Positions 1 to 13,470 are shown, numbered from the stretch's first letter. The stretch: DNA of 64,000 nt from Diadema setosum (GCF_964275005.1 NC_092698.1:28534447-28598446); one strand, 5' to 3'. Numbers and translations: made by a program. Notes: generated by a model not told the origin, from the letters alone.

Positions 1-1400
1 TAAAAGTGATAGAAAATGTAGAAATGTAGATCTCTTGATAGACGCTATTATCATGATTATGTAAATTGTAAATATAGCCTGCCTGCCTGCCTGCCAACCA
101 CGAGACGCCATACACCCATGCGAAGCCTGTCATGACACTTGTGTACAGTGACAGGGCTGTGTTAGTAGGCGCTATAAGTGTACTTTCGTATCCATGTTAT
201 CTGGTTATTGCAGATATCTCAAATTCCGCTGAATTCAGTTGCACCAAAATCTGATCCAATGCAATCATCAGAAAGTGTTCATACTAATGTCGACTTTCAA
301 GTCGCCGCTAAAAAAAGAAAAGAAAAAAAATCACTCTTTACAAGAGATTGCGGCGTATACTGCACTGAATTTAGCTGTCTAATATGCAAATGGGGTTAAC
401 ATGTGAGCTCAAAATCAGTGTGAGATGTTGTACAAGATCCATTATGGTTTTATCAACATAGCCATGCTAGAAGAAATCAGCATAGCAAAAAATAAAACAA
501 GGAACCACAACCTGTCATACCACCAACCATACTCCAGAGTCAACTACCACCTTTACAGATTTTAGCCCAGAGCCATAAAAATTTGGAACACTCTCCCTGC
601 CAAAAAAGTAGTAACATCAGGTACTTTGATGACCATTAGGGATGCAGCGCCCTACTGTACCTGTCATTAGACAGATGGCGCCGCCTCCTACCCTCAAGAT
701 GCTGTCAAATGAGAGACACACCTGTACTGAGCATCTGCACCTGGATAGACACACTGGAGCTCATATCACCACAGGCATATGCTACAGCACACTGCACAGC
801 ACAGCCCTCTCCAGGAGAGCATCTTTACTTTGAGAAGAGTACTCGTTCAAGGTTCAAGTGTGCAATGATTGTGGCAAGTTGAAAGAAGTTAATTATTGAG
901 AAATGCATTTTATATGTGTGTGTCTGTCTGTCTCTGTCTACCCTATCTATCTGTCTGTCTGTCTGTCTGTGTGATCATGAGCAATCTAGGAATTGCATTT
1001 CTAATCCGACTTCATTCAATTTGCCATAATTCATTTATACCATTTTTTTTTTTTTTTTTTTTTGCTCCCAGATACGTGAAAGATATGTTGCATAATATAA
1101 GACAGCTAATTTCAGTTTCAGATTGTGCAGGCATTGTACGCTGCGATCGCTCGCAATCCAGAGAGTCGTTTTGAGGGACGACATGAAAGTTGACTGCAGT
1201 CAACTGTATAGACCAATAGACCGATTTGGTTCAAATGTATGTGAGTGACTGAAAATAAACTATATATTCTGTGATTTTGGTGCAATTTGGAATTCTGGAA
1301 TTAGAGATATCTACATGGAAAAGAAAGTACATTAGCACCAAAATGTAATTCGTGCAACCTGTTTCATGCACAGCAATACAAGTTTCTCCTTCTTTTTCAG
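1..1400. other. Upstream flank of BLOC1S6, no gene seen
   Basis: No coding exon could be supported here. The stretch holds simple repeats: GCCT units near 78-95, a TGTC/CTGT tract at about 913-973 and a T run near 1044-1063. A pyrimidine tract ending in AG at 1399-1400 looks like a 3' splice site for the exon carrying the BLOC1S6 start codon, so a 5' non-coding exon and the promoter probably lie here or further left. Confidence 0.5.
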
Positions 1401-1508
1401 GTCTGGCAGAAGATTGTGACAATATAGAATTTCAAGGATGAAACTGCTCATTCCCTGCCAGAGCCAGTAGGATTCCCTGAACTTCGACTTGAACTTGGAA
1501 GAGGAGAC

Positions 1509-4500
1509 ATGGAAAGTTCAAGTAAGTCTGCGGACAAGGAAAGTGTTCCCTCGAGCAGCGCGGACTCTACGGGGGAAAGCAAGATATCTGGAAATGCAGA
1601 GGAAGGTGCTGGAGAGGATAAAGGAATAGCAGAACTCCAAGGCGCAAGGCCCAAGGAGAGGAAAAGTGACAAAGGTACAATAACAATCCCATGTTATAAT
1701 CTTATTGTCAACACAAAACTGGATTTGCCATTGTACATGTTCATTTATGAATGAAAATGTTTTGAATTGAATTGATCTGTATCTATGTGGTTGCTGTAGA
1801 AGAATGAATGTTTGTAGGCAAGCAACCACCGGACCAATGGGTTGACATCCCTTCCGAGCTCCAAAGAGCTATAGATGCAATGAGGATAAAGTGGCTTGCC
1901 AAAGGGCACAACTGTTGCAGCCAGGGGACTTGAACCAGTGACCTTGTGATTCACAGTCTATGGTCTTATCCACTGAGCTATAACAGCTCCACAACAGTTC
2001 CTCCTTTGGAACATGATAAATGTATTCTATCTCCAAATGATATCTGGTACTTTTGAATCTGGAACAACAGAATGAAAACCTTGCATGCTGTAGAAAACAA
2101 AGGAAATTCTAGTGGCGTCCTTTTTCACATGACTTGGATGCTAATTTCATAAATTTCTTGTCAGGGTCTGCATGCTTTTATTCAATTTTTTTCATTGGAA
2201 TTCTATTTAAAGGAGAGCAAATATTTTTTTACACATGGGATCAATGCGTGAACAATTTTAGTGTTGACTCGTTAAGTTCAATACATAAAGTGCCTGATGA
2301 GTGTGTCAATTTTGATTTGTCAATTATGCATTTTGTCACCAAATTTGGGTTGGGGGGGGGGGTGGGGTGATGCCCTAGTTATTTTAACACACTGAGGACG
2401 GGCTGATTTTGTTACAACATGCACTTCCTATAGACACCTGCTGCCGGAGTATACTCGGGACTCATCCTCAATGGGTTAAACTCTTCTTGTTGTTTTTCTA
2501 TCTGAATAGATAAACAAACTGCAGAGGAGACAGTCTCAGATGGTGGTATGAAAACAAAGACGGAGGCAAAACTTGCATCCAGTCCAGAGCCTGACATTGT
2601 GTCCTTCCCTGACTCCTGTGTAGAAAACCTTTCGATGGGATTTCTGCGGACGCTCCTTCCCCATTTTCATCAACATGAGCAGTCCTTGACAGAATTGTCG
2701 TAAGTTTGTGTATGCAGATATTTGTTTCTGATCATAACACTGTTCTTTAGAATGATTATTTCCTTGTATGTTTCATTCTTTTGTTTTGATATAAAGGGAT
2801 GACTAGCTCTTGTGAACAGTCAAACTCATTGAAATATGATATCACCTAGGTGATCTGTGGTGAAGAGGGAGATGATTTTGGAGGTAGTTTGGTGCTTTTC
2901 TTCTACAAAGTTGCAAGAATTTATGGAAAAAAAAAGTGGATACTTGAAGAAATGAAATGAAGAACATCAAAATAACAGATAAGGAAACATGTTTTCAAAC
3001 TCTGAACACTTTCAGAAAATGTAACAGTTTTAAAAGTCTGAATATTAGAAAACATAGTGTCCCACCCATAGAGACTGAAAGAGTGGTCTGCTTTATGAGC
3101 CTTTATGTTGCTCACAAACAAATTTCTGTTCTTTTGTACATAGTATATAAGATACCAAAATATGTATTTTCCATATATAGTATTTTCCCTGTAGGAATCA
3201 ACTTCTCTCTCTTTCTCTCTCTGAGGAAGGTAATGAGAAATATGTGACATTTTGGGCATATATAAAGAGAAATCTGTCAGTGTCATCACAGTAACATGAC
3301 CAAAGGTGACAATTTGGAGCTACCGACTGGCATCATGTAAATGATTTTTTAACATTGAACTTATGTTTGGTTTGTCAATATATTTTCCATTTTACTAAAA
3401 ATTTCACTGATATTTACTTGCTCTTCTGCATTCATGCAATATAAATCTCTTCCATTAATTTCCCTGACCAAAAAAAAAAAATGCTTAATTTTCCATTATG
3501 ACTTTACTTTTGCAATTGGATGTCGTGAATTTATATGTATGGTACTCATGTGTTCATTCAGTTTGATATCATTTATAGGAGGAATTAAGTGTTTAGAATA
3601 TTCTTGCCAAAACTGACTTCAGAGGCACAATAATGAACAAGTACACACATTAGTTTGATATGAGTATAAAGTTTGTTTCATGTCTTTTTATTTTCAAGGA
3701 GAGACCAAATAGTACTCATTGAGACCTTGCAACAGGAAAACCGAAAGTTTGCTGAAAACAAGATGGTGTCCGAACTCACACAGAAGGTATGTGGTGTCAC
3801 TTTTCAAAGTTTCTCTTCATAAGGTTATATATACATATAGGCTGTGAAGCAAGTAGAAGTAAGCTATATTGTGTGGCTTCGTTGTTGTTTTTTTATTGTA
3901 AATTCATGGCAGGGAAAGAAGTGGGAACATTGTACGGCCTCCTGGAGCCAGTCGACGGACCTAGTCTCTAAACCAGAAATTTCACTTTCACATTTGAGAT
4001 GTGCTACTGTGGTGGTTGTACCGGAACTGTTGTAATTTGGACCATCTAGTTCAAAAATTATTTCCATTTTAAATGTCAATGTGTACTTTGTCTTTGTTTA
4101 CAACAGATTCCTCCTAAGATTAACCAACAAAAGATGATGATTATGTTTTTATATTTCTACATTTGTTTTGGTTCTTTACGTTTTCAGACTAATTTTTTTT
4201 TTTCAAAGAAAAGTATATCTCGTGTTGTCACATGCAATAATTTTTCAGGAGTGAAAATGGCCATGTAGGAACAATAATTTGTGACTTTGTACAGTGGAAG
4301 GTGCTCTGTTCATTGGAACATCATTGTCTACCGATGTATAGAGAGGATAGAGTTGCAATATACTCAACTCAGTGGCACAGGACGGCACTTTCCTTTGCTC
4401 TCCTAGGAGTGATCCTTGTTTGCTCTGGTCTTCCTTTGATTTGATGTTCAGCCTCTTTCAAGGGGAAGATTCACCATCTTTGAATGTGTAAATATCTGTA

Positions 4501-5761
4501 TTTTTTCCCCCTGCAGATGCAAGAAGCCAAACTGTACCAAGCCAAGTTGATGGCAATCAAGAAAGAGATGACGTCTCTTCATGAAAAGTCCACCAAGCTA
4601 AAGGTAGGAATGCCTCGTCGTGTTTGATATTTTTATCACGCTGTCAAAACTGTTTCTTGTTCAAAGAATGGGGATGTCTCTTGTGGGCCAAACAATCATT
4701 TTTGAGCTTTGTTGTAGAAAGTGAATCTGTCGGCAATTGTGCCCTGTCTCCTACCCTGTTTTATATAGATGAACTGGTATATAGCTAGCAGATTGCACAG
4801 TAAAGTCAAACCATTTCATATGAAATATGTAAAGTGATATGAGGCTGTTAGACTTATCTCAAGCATACACTCTAGTAGTCTAAATCTTTGATTAGTGCCT
4901 ATCTCTTCAGGTGACAAATGTAAGCAGTATCATTGTAATTATTTTTATGATTCTGTTGTTTTTTGTTTTTTTTTTTTTGGGGGGGGGGGGGCAGCGGCGG
5001 GGGAGGAGAGTGGAAGAAACAGGATTGGATGTCTGTCTGTCTCGACTATTTCATTTCAAAGTGTACAGGTTGAATTTCTGGTGCGTGTATCAATTAAAAA
5101 ATGAGAGTTTATTGTCTCTTATTATTTATTAGCTGTATGTTTGCTCATCTCCTTGTATATTAAATATGTAACCATAAGCTTGTAATGCACAGACTTATTA
5201 ACTCACCATTTAGAGAATTGAAGTGAATTTAATGGAATTGATGTGGTTTATTGACTGAAATTAACAGCCCAGAGGCTGAAATACAGTACATTGCATTTAC
5301 AATAAAAACATAAAAATTACAATCCTTGTTTTTTATCAATGTTGAAATTGCAATACTTAACAATTAATGAGCTGTTTACAGTTCACAAACTGTACATGGA
5401 ATTATACATACATATATACATCTAAAACAGCGATACATTTATGTTTAAACATTAAAAGTCAGTCTAAACAATTTTTTTCCCCCTTACAAAACTGGATTAT
5501 TGTGAAAAAAAACATTTTTAGACATTCTATTGACCTATGTAAAAGAGAATGCTTCTGCGATCAGAGACTTTGTCATGTGACATTTGTTTTGCTGCTTCCT
5601 TCCTGCAGAAGAGAGCCCTCAAACTCCAGCAGCAGAAGATGAAGGAGAATTTGGAGCGGGAGCAGCAGCGAGAGAGGGAGATCGAGGAGGACAGGAAGCT
5701 CACGGCCAAGAGGGCGATGACGTCAACGACCCCAGCCCAAGCCCCTGCCCCCCACAGGTAG
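1509..5761 (+). CDS. BLOC1S6: BLOC1S6 / pallidin, BLOC-1 complex subunit
   Basis: Pallidin is a coiled-coil subunit of BLOC-1, a cytosolic complex for sorting to lysosome-related organelles; it also binds syntaxin-13 in vertebrates. Coding exons: 1509-1674, 2510-2699, 3699-3786, 4517-4603, 5609-5761. All join in frame through GT-AG introns to give 227 aa (human 172). Residues 1-90 are acidic, Ser-rich and probably disordered. The family core is about 100-210: 'LTELSRDQIVLIETLQQE', 'EAKLYQAKL', then 'LHEKSTKLKKRALKLQQQKM' and 'LEREQQRERE', near-identical to the human C-terminal helix. ATG 1509 has a purine at -3 and follows an in-frame stop at 1425. A 10-codon upstream ORF starts at 1439. The stop codon overlaps a possible donor (CACAG|GTAGCC), so an extended C-terminal isoform is conceivable. 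The longer N-terminus is the least certain part. Confidence 0.95.
1755..1992 (-). repeat. tRNA-derived SINE
   Basis: Read on the minus strand, the head (1990 downward) has a pol III box A (TAGCTCAGTGG) and box B (GGTTCAAGTCC) spaced as in a tRNA. A body follows with CCCTTTGGCAAGCCACTT, similar to the conserved central block of SINEs in fish and marine invertebrates, then an AT-rich tail of ATTCAA units. It lies in BLOC1S6 intron 1, antisense to the gene. The non-tRNA body argues against a functional tRNA. The 3' limit is approximate. Confidence 0.75.
2384..2479 (+). mobile_element. 96-bp TTAA-flanked MITE, copy 1
   Basis: Starts TTAACACACTGAGGACG and ends CCTCAATGGGTTAA, so the two ends are inverted complements. 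The core is ACACCTGC...GAGTATACTCGGGACT. The same element recurs at 30701, 43246 and 49364. TTAA at both ends suggests a piggyBac-type target site. It stops 30 bp before the BLOC1S6 exon 2 acceptor, so its end may overlap the branch-point zone. Confidence 0.8.
2700..5608 (+). other. BLOC1S6 introns 2-4
   Basis: Outside exons 3 and 4 these introns (2700-3698, 3787-4516, 4604-5608) show no further gene. Visible items are a CT-rich patch near 3204-3222, T runs, and a compound T13-G13 tract at 4966-4991. Around 5246-5320 a stretch resembles the reverse complement of an old retroposon tail (GGTTTATTGACTGAAATT), too degraded to classify. Confidence 0.4.
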
Positions 5762-6586
5762 CCTCCACTGCTGCCATGGCAACGGGAAGTCATCACATTT
5801 AGCTTGGGGAAGAGTTGTAGTGGGTATCACCAGTCCACATGGCCCCACTTGCCACCTCTCCATTGGTACTTTGATTCATGTGTCGATGTGACGATGGATT
5901 AATTTCAAGATAGCAAAGTACTAAAATGATGTTTCTGACTCCATTTTGATGTAGGCTATTTGATGATTTTGCCAGTGTAATTGTATCTGGTATTGCTTGA
6001 CATTTCTAACCCACTAACTCCAGAAGCATTCTTTAGCCTTATATTGATCCTGAAGCAAGCATACCTGTGCATGCGCATAAACTCATATTCCTGTCATCAA
6101 AACAGCTAGAATGATACTTGTAAGGATGCAAGCATAGTCCTGTCCATTCAAAAACGTTTGAAAAGAAAAGAAATTTCTTGTCATGCAACTTTGATTTTAA
6201 GAGGTGCGAATATCCTAGAAGTATTTTTATGACAAGGACATATCAATAGTTACATTTTTACCATGGTTTTGAATTCATGGTACAAACTGCACTTTGTGTG
6301 TGTGATGCAGGATCATTTCCTACTTGTGCTCGTCTTTGAAGTTCAAGTAAGTTCACCTTAGTTAATCAAGTAGACATGGGGAGGAAAAATGAGGAATTGA
6401 GTACTCTGCCATGAAAATATCAAGTCAACTTATTGCTACTGTATATGTCACCTTGTGTGATGCATACTGGCTCCATTGTAGCAATCAAACAAATGCCAGA
6501 GTTTGATTATCACAGCAGTGTATTGTTGCCAAAGCAAGTATGATATTACTGTGTAACGTTGCCTTCTTCCATTTTGTTGCATAAGG

Positions 6587-6750
6587 CAGTGCTCGACACT
6601 AACGGTGGCCCAGTGGCCTGGGGCCACCAAAAATGCACATCGGGCCACCAAAATTTCAGAAATGAAGAATTTGGTGGCCTGATCGGGCCACCAAAAAAGG
6701 TCGGATGTTTGCCTTTGGGCCACCAAAAATAAAAGTTAGTGTGGAGCCCT
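6587..6750 (+). mobile_element. hAT-type MITE with 8-bp target duplication
   Basis: Ends are CAGTGCTCGACACTAAC and GTTAGTGTGGAGCCCT(G), inverted complements with two mismatches. The flanks carry the identical 8-mer GCATAAGG at 6579-6586 and 6751-6758, the duplication length of hAT transposases. The inside is built from alternating GGGCCACCAAAA and GGTGGCC blocks, giving strong self-complementarity. Non-autonomous, about 164 bp. Confidence 0.85.
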
Positions 6751-7494
6751 GCATAAGGTGATGTTGAACAAGGCCCATGCCATGCCATTTTGATGTGAAC
6801 TTGCAGTCTCTATCTCATCATTTGTGGACAGAGGATTCGTGCTGTTACTGTCATGCCGGCAGCTAGGAAAATAATATCACGATAAAGTGAGGTTTTGTTT
6901 TGCTTTATTGTTGTTGTTTTTTTACCACAAATGTTGAATACATAAGAACAGTTTGATCGCAAAATGAGTTGATTCCATTTTTTTCAGTATGAAATATTTG
7001 CGATTAAAGCTGCTAAAAAGCAGACACAATGATACAAATATAAGAGATACTTTAATCATAACTGCAAGAATATTCCTTGCTATGTTATAAATGAGGTATC
7101 ACTGGAAACATTTTACTTTGCTCTATGTGATGATGGACTTATTTTAATGTATCAAAAAATAGCGCTTAACCCATTTTGTGGTCAAACACTTCATACATTT
7201 CAAACGTCTGACAATTTTTTTTTTCTGTATGGTATTTTGGAAGCATTTCCAAAGACGTTTCAAAAACCCTAGCGAGTCAGTCTCCTGTTTATCCTCTTTC
7301 ATTAGTAATAATGAACATCTACACAATGTCAAATTGTCTGGATTAGTAAATGCAACCAGGTGACCTGAAGACACATTGCATTATTGCAGACTTAATACAC
7401 AATCCAAGTATACAGCATTAAACTCAAGCAATACTCTTTATTCTCAGTGCTAAGCCAAGATTTTTTTTCCAGGTTTTTTTTTTTCTTAAAGTAA

Positions 7495-7901
7495 GGGTGC
7501 GTTTGAGCGCTCTCATAAAGCGAACTGTACCGTACCGCCCGCGCCAGAGGAGCGCTCGAACACTCCTAAAGTGTACCGTACCATACTGTACCGAGCCAAA
7601 AGTGGACCACTTCCCGATGTGCTCCAAAAGCGTACCAAAAGCGTACCAAAAGTTCGCTGTAAAGCATGTGCGTATCATGCGCATACGTCACAATGCAAAA
7701 ACATCATTCTCTTTGTTCAGGACAGCCGTAAGTAGTTCAAACGCCAGGTATTGCTACAAAAATGCGTGACCTTTTCTAAAAATAACTCGCGAGGTACGCT
7801 TTCTCGGCAGAGCACTCGAACGCTCCACATCTGGCACAGTTTGGTACGGTACGCTTTGGTTCAGTTCGCTTTGGTTCGCTTTAGAGCGCTTGAACGCACC
7901 C
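7495..7901 (+). mobile_element. 407-bp MITE with GGGTGCGTT termini
   Basis: Left end GGGTGCGTTTGAGCGCTCT and right end AGAGCGCTTGAACGCACCC are near-perfect inverted repeats. Subterminal AAGCGAAC/GTTCGCTT blocks and repeated GTACCGTACC motifs extend the symmetry. It is far richer in CpG than its surroundings. No target duplication is obvious, so the superfamily is left open (PIF/Harbinger or hAT are possible). Confidence 0.75.
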
Positions 7902-9650
7902 ATTGATATGATTTTTGCTTGTTACTGGAATATAGAAACATCTGTTTTGGGCTCATAAAAAGAGAACCTTATACCTTAAAGGTGTACTGGATATTAAAGA
8001 TAGCAAATTACATTTGCACTTGAACAGCAAGATAAATACTCAAATCTGTTTTAGCTATTTAATCATTTAGATTGTTATCTGTATATATGCAATTATTTCC
8101 TTTAAAGTGCAATGCCAACTGATATTTTGTATCTACAGAACTGAGGAGTTTGATGTGTTTATGTCGTGTGTTTCTGAGATTGGAATTTAGACTCTCATTA
8201 CATAGCTCTCCTTTCTGTCATCTATTCTCATGGCAGCTGGAGTGAAAACAAGCCCACGATAAGTGTATTTTTGAGGCAAAATTATCTACTCTTCATAATT
8301 GGCTTTGAAATTCTATGAAACTGTCGGATATGGTCCATCTTAACATTTCTGATAACCACAAGAAATGTTATTGACAAGCTATGGTAAAGAACACTGGATC
8401 GCGGATTCTGAATGCAGACACTGTACTAATTTGTAGTGTGTCGTCTGTATCGCCATGTAGATTCATACACACTCGTACGCGCGAGCTCAGCACACGTAGT
8501 ATGCAGGTGAGCTCTTTGTTTTCACTACAGCTATACCTGAAGTGATATGTACCTGACTATGAGAATTGTTTGTTCTTCTGTGACTGCATATCATAGTCAT
8601 TAATTTCTTTTTCTTGTTGGTTGTGCTGCAATTTGATGTTGCACCGAATGGTGAAGTCTTCCAAGAATTTGCAGCAACCCTCCTCGGGCTTTTAGTGTCT
8701 GCTGGGTGATATTTTTGTATTGTTCGCAAGAAACTCAAGACTTGTGTGATAGTGCATAATCATCATAAACAACGGTGGTCAACTTTCTTATTCTTCTTAC
8801 TGTACAACCGTTTTAAGTGTGAAGCAAACTGCATTTATTCATTCATGGTAGAATTCAAACTTGTAGTTGTAGACATCATGCCAAAGAAATGTCATTAAGG
8901 AGGAATACTTTTCTTTGTTTGTCTGTATATTTGTTTGTTTGTGTGTTTGTTTTTGTCTCAAGAATGATGCGCATAAAATTGTGTATACATATTAAGTACT
9001 GAATGACCAGAAAGATGTGGTGTGATTTTGGTGATAACACAGTATCCTGCAATAATTAGACTCGTTTTGTTTGGGAGATAAACATGTGGCCCTCCTCATG
9101 TTTATATGAATCATGTGAGTCTACAAAGGCTGAAGACAGCTACAAAATCTTGCAAAAGATTGTAGGTACTTACTGATTTTATTATAAATATATGGGACTG
9201 AGACACCCTGTTTTCCTTTCCTTTTTTTTTTAACGCAAGCAAGAAGAGTGATTGATGGGTGATGTCAACCTTCTGTGCTGTGCAGCAATTCATAGTCTGA
9301 TGTAACTCTTGCATGCAAATATGTTGTGTGATGTATTCACTCATACAAAAGTGAATGAAAAGCAAAGATTTATGGTGAGTTATCTTCCATTTTACCAAAA
9401 CTTATGAAGCTTCACAGGCCCGGTATATAGTTACGGTATTGAATGTCATGTTTTGAAAGAACTGGACAATTTTTTGTTGTTATTCGTTGGACATTTAAAC
9501 ATCCATGTGTTTTAATTGGATAGATGATCAAAATTTAAGCTTGAAATTATATTTAAAAAGAATACACAAGACCATACAGTTGAAAGTGCTGACACAAATA
9601 TGGCTATGTAAGGTAGGATGTTATAATCATTCTTTCACTTACGAAAATGA

Positions 9651-10415
9651 TATGTGACCCGCTACAACAAAAAGGTCCTAAAGTCGCGCAAGGTCGAAGC
9701 TGTGAAAATCGAGTTTGAAGTCAGAGCATTAAAATTGGTCAAAACTTACGATTTTCTGATTTTGATATATTATTGGAGTCTAACATGTCTTCTATCATCT
9801 GTCGAAATTTTGAAGCAAAATGATCAAAGGAAAGATTAAAAAATTGTGTTTTTCTGAGCCATGTTTTTTGGCGTTTCAACAAAGCAGAAACTGGTTCAAA
9901 AATTTGGATTGAGCGCCACAGATAGGTTCCGCCCCTAACAACGACCAAAGTGATCTCATTGGTCAGTTTGCTGCTTGCTGCTAACCGAAGCGTGAAGCTC
10001 GCACACTGCCCAGTCGACTGGTGCGTGCGGGCGGGGTGCGCTATGATCAGCCGCTTCTCACATCCTGGTCACTGATTGGTTGGTGAGGAGACCGCCGACG
10101 CTGATGTGCTTGAATGAACTCTTCGGGGGTTGCTAGGGCTTACCTTCTAATGTCTAGAGGTGAAAACTGACTTGCGTGTCCCTTGATCGCGATTGCGTCG
10201 AAAGGAAGACTTTTAGGGTGCTTTTCTCGAAACAGTGATTTTCCAGACGTCTCGACATGCTCTCTTTTAAACGTCGATATCTCCGCAGCCGATTATTTTT
10301 ATAAAATGTGTTATATATCAATTTAAAGCAGAAAGATTAGGGGATTATATCATGCAATTTTCAAATAATCGACCTCGCCCGACTGTAGGATCATTTTGTT
10401 GTAGCGGGTCACATA
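9651..10415 (+). mobile_element. Tc1/mariner-like non-autonomous transposon
   Basis: Both ends read TATGTGACCCGCTACAACAA from outside inward, and similarity continues for about 47 bp (GGTCCTAAAGTCGCGCAAGG against GATCCTACAGTCGGGCGAGG). TA at each border fits a TA target site. The 765-bp body has no long reading frame. It is GC-richer than the flanks around 9940-10140. Confidence 0.8.
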
Positions 10416-11470
10416 TGCCTAGACATGTCAGTTTTACGTGTCTGAACCTGTCGTGCGATATGATATCTCCTCAGAGATAACCATAAAAGAGAAGTGAAGA
10501 TCTGCAATTTTTTTGTTCTTTCGATGGCATACCAGAACAAGGCCAAGCTGCAAAGATTTTGTGCCCATAATTTCTTGATTCACCTTGCTGCAATGTACTA
10601 CATTTTCATCAGAATTGGATGTAATTGGATATATTTTTATATTCAAGGAATTCCTTTCCATTATGAAATATATAGCCAGTAAAAGAAAAAAACAGCATCG
10701 GAGTAATGCTGGTTGAGAGTAAAATTTTCATGCATGCCCCACTTGAAAATTTCCATGCCAGTAGCAGTAAGGTCACATGACCCAACATGACTGGCGTACA
10801 GACCCCATTTTAAGTCATTTTGATGTGGCATGCATTCAAATTGTCTGTTTTTATGGTGCAACATGATTTGTGTAAAGATTATCTGTTTCTTGAATCCAGC
10901 AATTGTGTTAAGAGCATATTACTCACTGGCGTTAATGCCTTTAAATATTTTTATTTATTTATCTACTTTTTTTTAATCTCGTGTTGGATTCTTGAAAAAA
11001 ATAACAAGCAAGATATTGTTACTTCTTGTCTAAAACATGTGGCTATATGGAGCTGTGGGACAGAGTAAATGGATGAGCTAGAATGAGATTCCTTTTACAT
11101 TTTGCGGTTTGATTGACATATCTTTGTAAACTGAGAAACATTCTCTGTAATCTGTGTAGGGGAAACCAGTGAAATGGATTTCTGTTTCCACTACCTGTAT
11201 TTCTTCTTTGTTATGAAATTTCATGAAAGTTAATACACTGTACTCAGTTCCTGTGAAATTAATTTTTGTGTGTTTCTTTTTTAAACAGAATCCAATGGTG
11301 CTAATCAATATTGTATGCAGTCCTAAATGTTATTTGGATATTGCTCTTTTCAAGGGTCATCTGAAGAAATCTTTTTCTTTTTTTTTTGCCATTTGCAGCC
11401 AGTTACTGGTTATGAAAAAAAAAATGACTGCTTAGCAGGCAGGCAGGTGAGATTACATGGAAAAAGGAAA

Positions 11471-11672
11471 TACTGTAAAACACAATATTTTAACAGCATG
11501 AAATTTTTGCGAACTAGAGTCAACAGCCTTTTTCACAGCATGAAATTTTCGTGAGTTGCCTCTAACATTCAATGCATATAGTTTAAACAAGAACTTTCGC
11601 ATGGATGTTAATTTCGTGAATCTTGGCTCTCGCGAAATTAAAATGCACGCAAACATTCCTTGTTTTACAGTA
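11471..11672 (+). mobile_element. MITE with TACTGTAAAACA termini
   Basis: TACTGTAAAACA at 11471-11482 faces TGTTTTACAGTA at 11661-11672. The inside carries repeated GCATGAAATTTT and TTTCGTGAATCTTGG blocks typical of one family; related pieces lie at 60208-60419 and 63190-63326. TA at the borders fits a mariner-type target. Confidence 0.7.
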
Positions 11673-11898
11673 CATGTGAAATCTGAGCAATATGATGCTT
11701 CATAAGTCGGGTAGTATTCAATTTCAAATCCAGTCTCTGTAATAGCTAGTTTGAGCATCTACACTTTTCAAAGGTTTCAAAGCTTGAATTGTATTGGTGC
11801 CATCATTCACAATTCCGGTTTTTACTGTGTATTAATACATTATATTTGCACATGATTGTTGCAAGTATCCACTACCAAAGACACAACAACTCCGTTCA

Positions 11899-12141
11899 GT
11901 TAAAGAGAAAATTTCCCAAATACACATGTGGATTGAGTGAATGCAGCAGTATCAATAGAATACTTCAGTGAAGTTTGAGTCTTCTCATCCAGTGATGGCT
12001 GTACTGAAACTTTAAAAATTCATATCTTTTGAATGGATTGTCCAAATGTCCTCAAACTTCCTTGATATGTTCTATAAATATTGCTGCAAGAGAGTGCATT
12101 TATTTGATCCAGATGCATATTTTGGGAAACTTTCCCTTTAA
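11899..12141 (+). mobile_element. Old shortened copy of the TTAAAGGGAAG MITE
   Basis: Matches the ends of the elements at 56265 and 60418: left part TGTGGATTGAGTGAATGCAG, then CAGTGAAGTTTGAG and CTCATCCA, and a right part with ACTTTAAAAATTCATA, GGATTGTCC and TTTCCCTTTAA. It lacks the central ~300 bp and is clearly more diverged, so it is an older, internally deleted copy. Confidence 0.65.
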
Positions 12142-13436
12142 GTAGCCTGAAAGCCTAAATGAATTATGCCCCGTTACTCCTCATAGTACAGCAGTCAGTA
12201 AGCCTTTTAATTTGAGCTGTGACATTCCTGTTGTGTCTATGCACTGTATTTTCTTTTTCCTTGACATTTTGTTATTGTATAATGATGATGCATGCCATAA
12301 TATGTTTGTTACATTTGGAGATAATATTGTAAATCGTTTATGGATATCATGGAATATATGAGAGATGATGATCATTGTTATATGAATAAAGATATTTGAA
12401 GTATAACCCAACTGCTTTTGTAGATGGTCCATCTGCATATGATATTTACAGAGATGCCAGTTGTTTTATCTTTTGCAATTTTTTTTTTTTTTTTGGTTTT
12501 TTTCCCCACATGTCTGCAATTTTCACGGAAATGACTGTTTTACCCAATACTAGACATGACTATTGCAGGAAAGGTACAAATATGTGCACTTTTTTCACCA
12601 AAAATATGCTTTTTCAGCTCTCAGAAACCTGCAATGCTGTTTTGTAAGGTTGGCATCCCTGTATTTAGAGAACAAAGGGGAATAGCATTGACTCATTCTG
12701 TCAAGTTCATGCTCCTCTGGTTCTGAAGTAATGATATACTAATGTGATAGTGATGGAGATTGAGAGAAAGGGACAAGATTGAAAATGAATAAAATTGAGA
12801 GCTAGAGAGAGAGAGAGAGAAGAGCAAACTTGTATGCAGACTTCATTAGTCGTTTAAAAAGAAAACCTATGTCATTCGTCTTTTCTGTGATATTTTGTGA
12901 AATACACAAATTTTCATTTTTAGGTTTCTTGTAAGGATCAGATATAAAGATTAATACCTTTCCGTCATTACAGATGGCATAGGGGCAACTGAAATCAGAA
13001 CACAAACTAGTAATGAGTCAGACAGTGGGAGAAAAACTCCATTCTTTCTCTCTTGTTGCTGTGATTATCAGCTTGTAAGAAGTGCGGTCTTACAAAAGTG
13101 TGGAATGTACACGGCACTGCTAGTAATAATTTGTGTCCTTATACTTCTATGCAAATCTATGCATATGAAATGTGTCTATGCATATGTTACACATACTTAT
13201 GCTGACCAGTAATGCAAACTGATTTGTTCTTCTTTCACCAAGTAAAAAAAGAAAAGAAGAAAAAAGAAGAAGACACAAACACACACACATATGTGTATAC
13301 ATTCAAAGAATGGAGTTTCCTCCTACAGCCTAATTCTGCACTGGTTTGCTCTCATATTAAAAATCCACTTCACAGTCTGTGTTTTTTTCATTCAGATTTT
13401 CATTCCCTTTATTATTATCATGATATCACATAAATA

Positions 13437-13470
<34 letters not shown>

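Noticed and set aside
1921-1990. A tRNA gene on the minus strand
   Set aside because: Box A and box B are present, but the sequence continues into a SINE body and AT-rich tail and the acceptor stem does not close well, so it is a SINE head.
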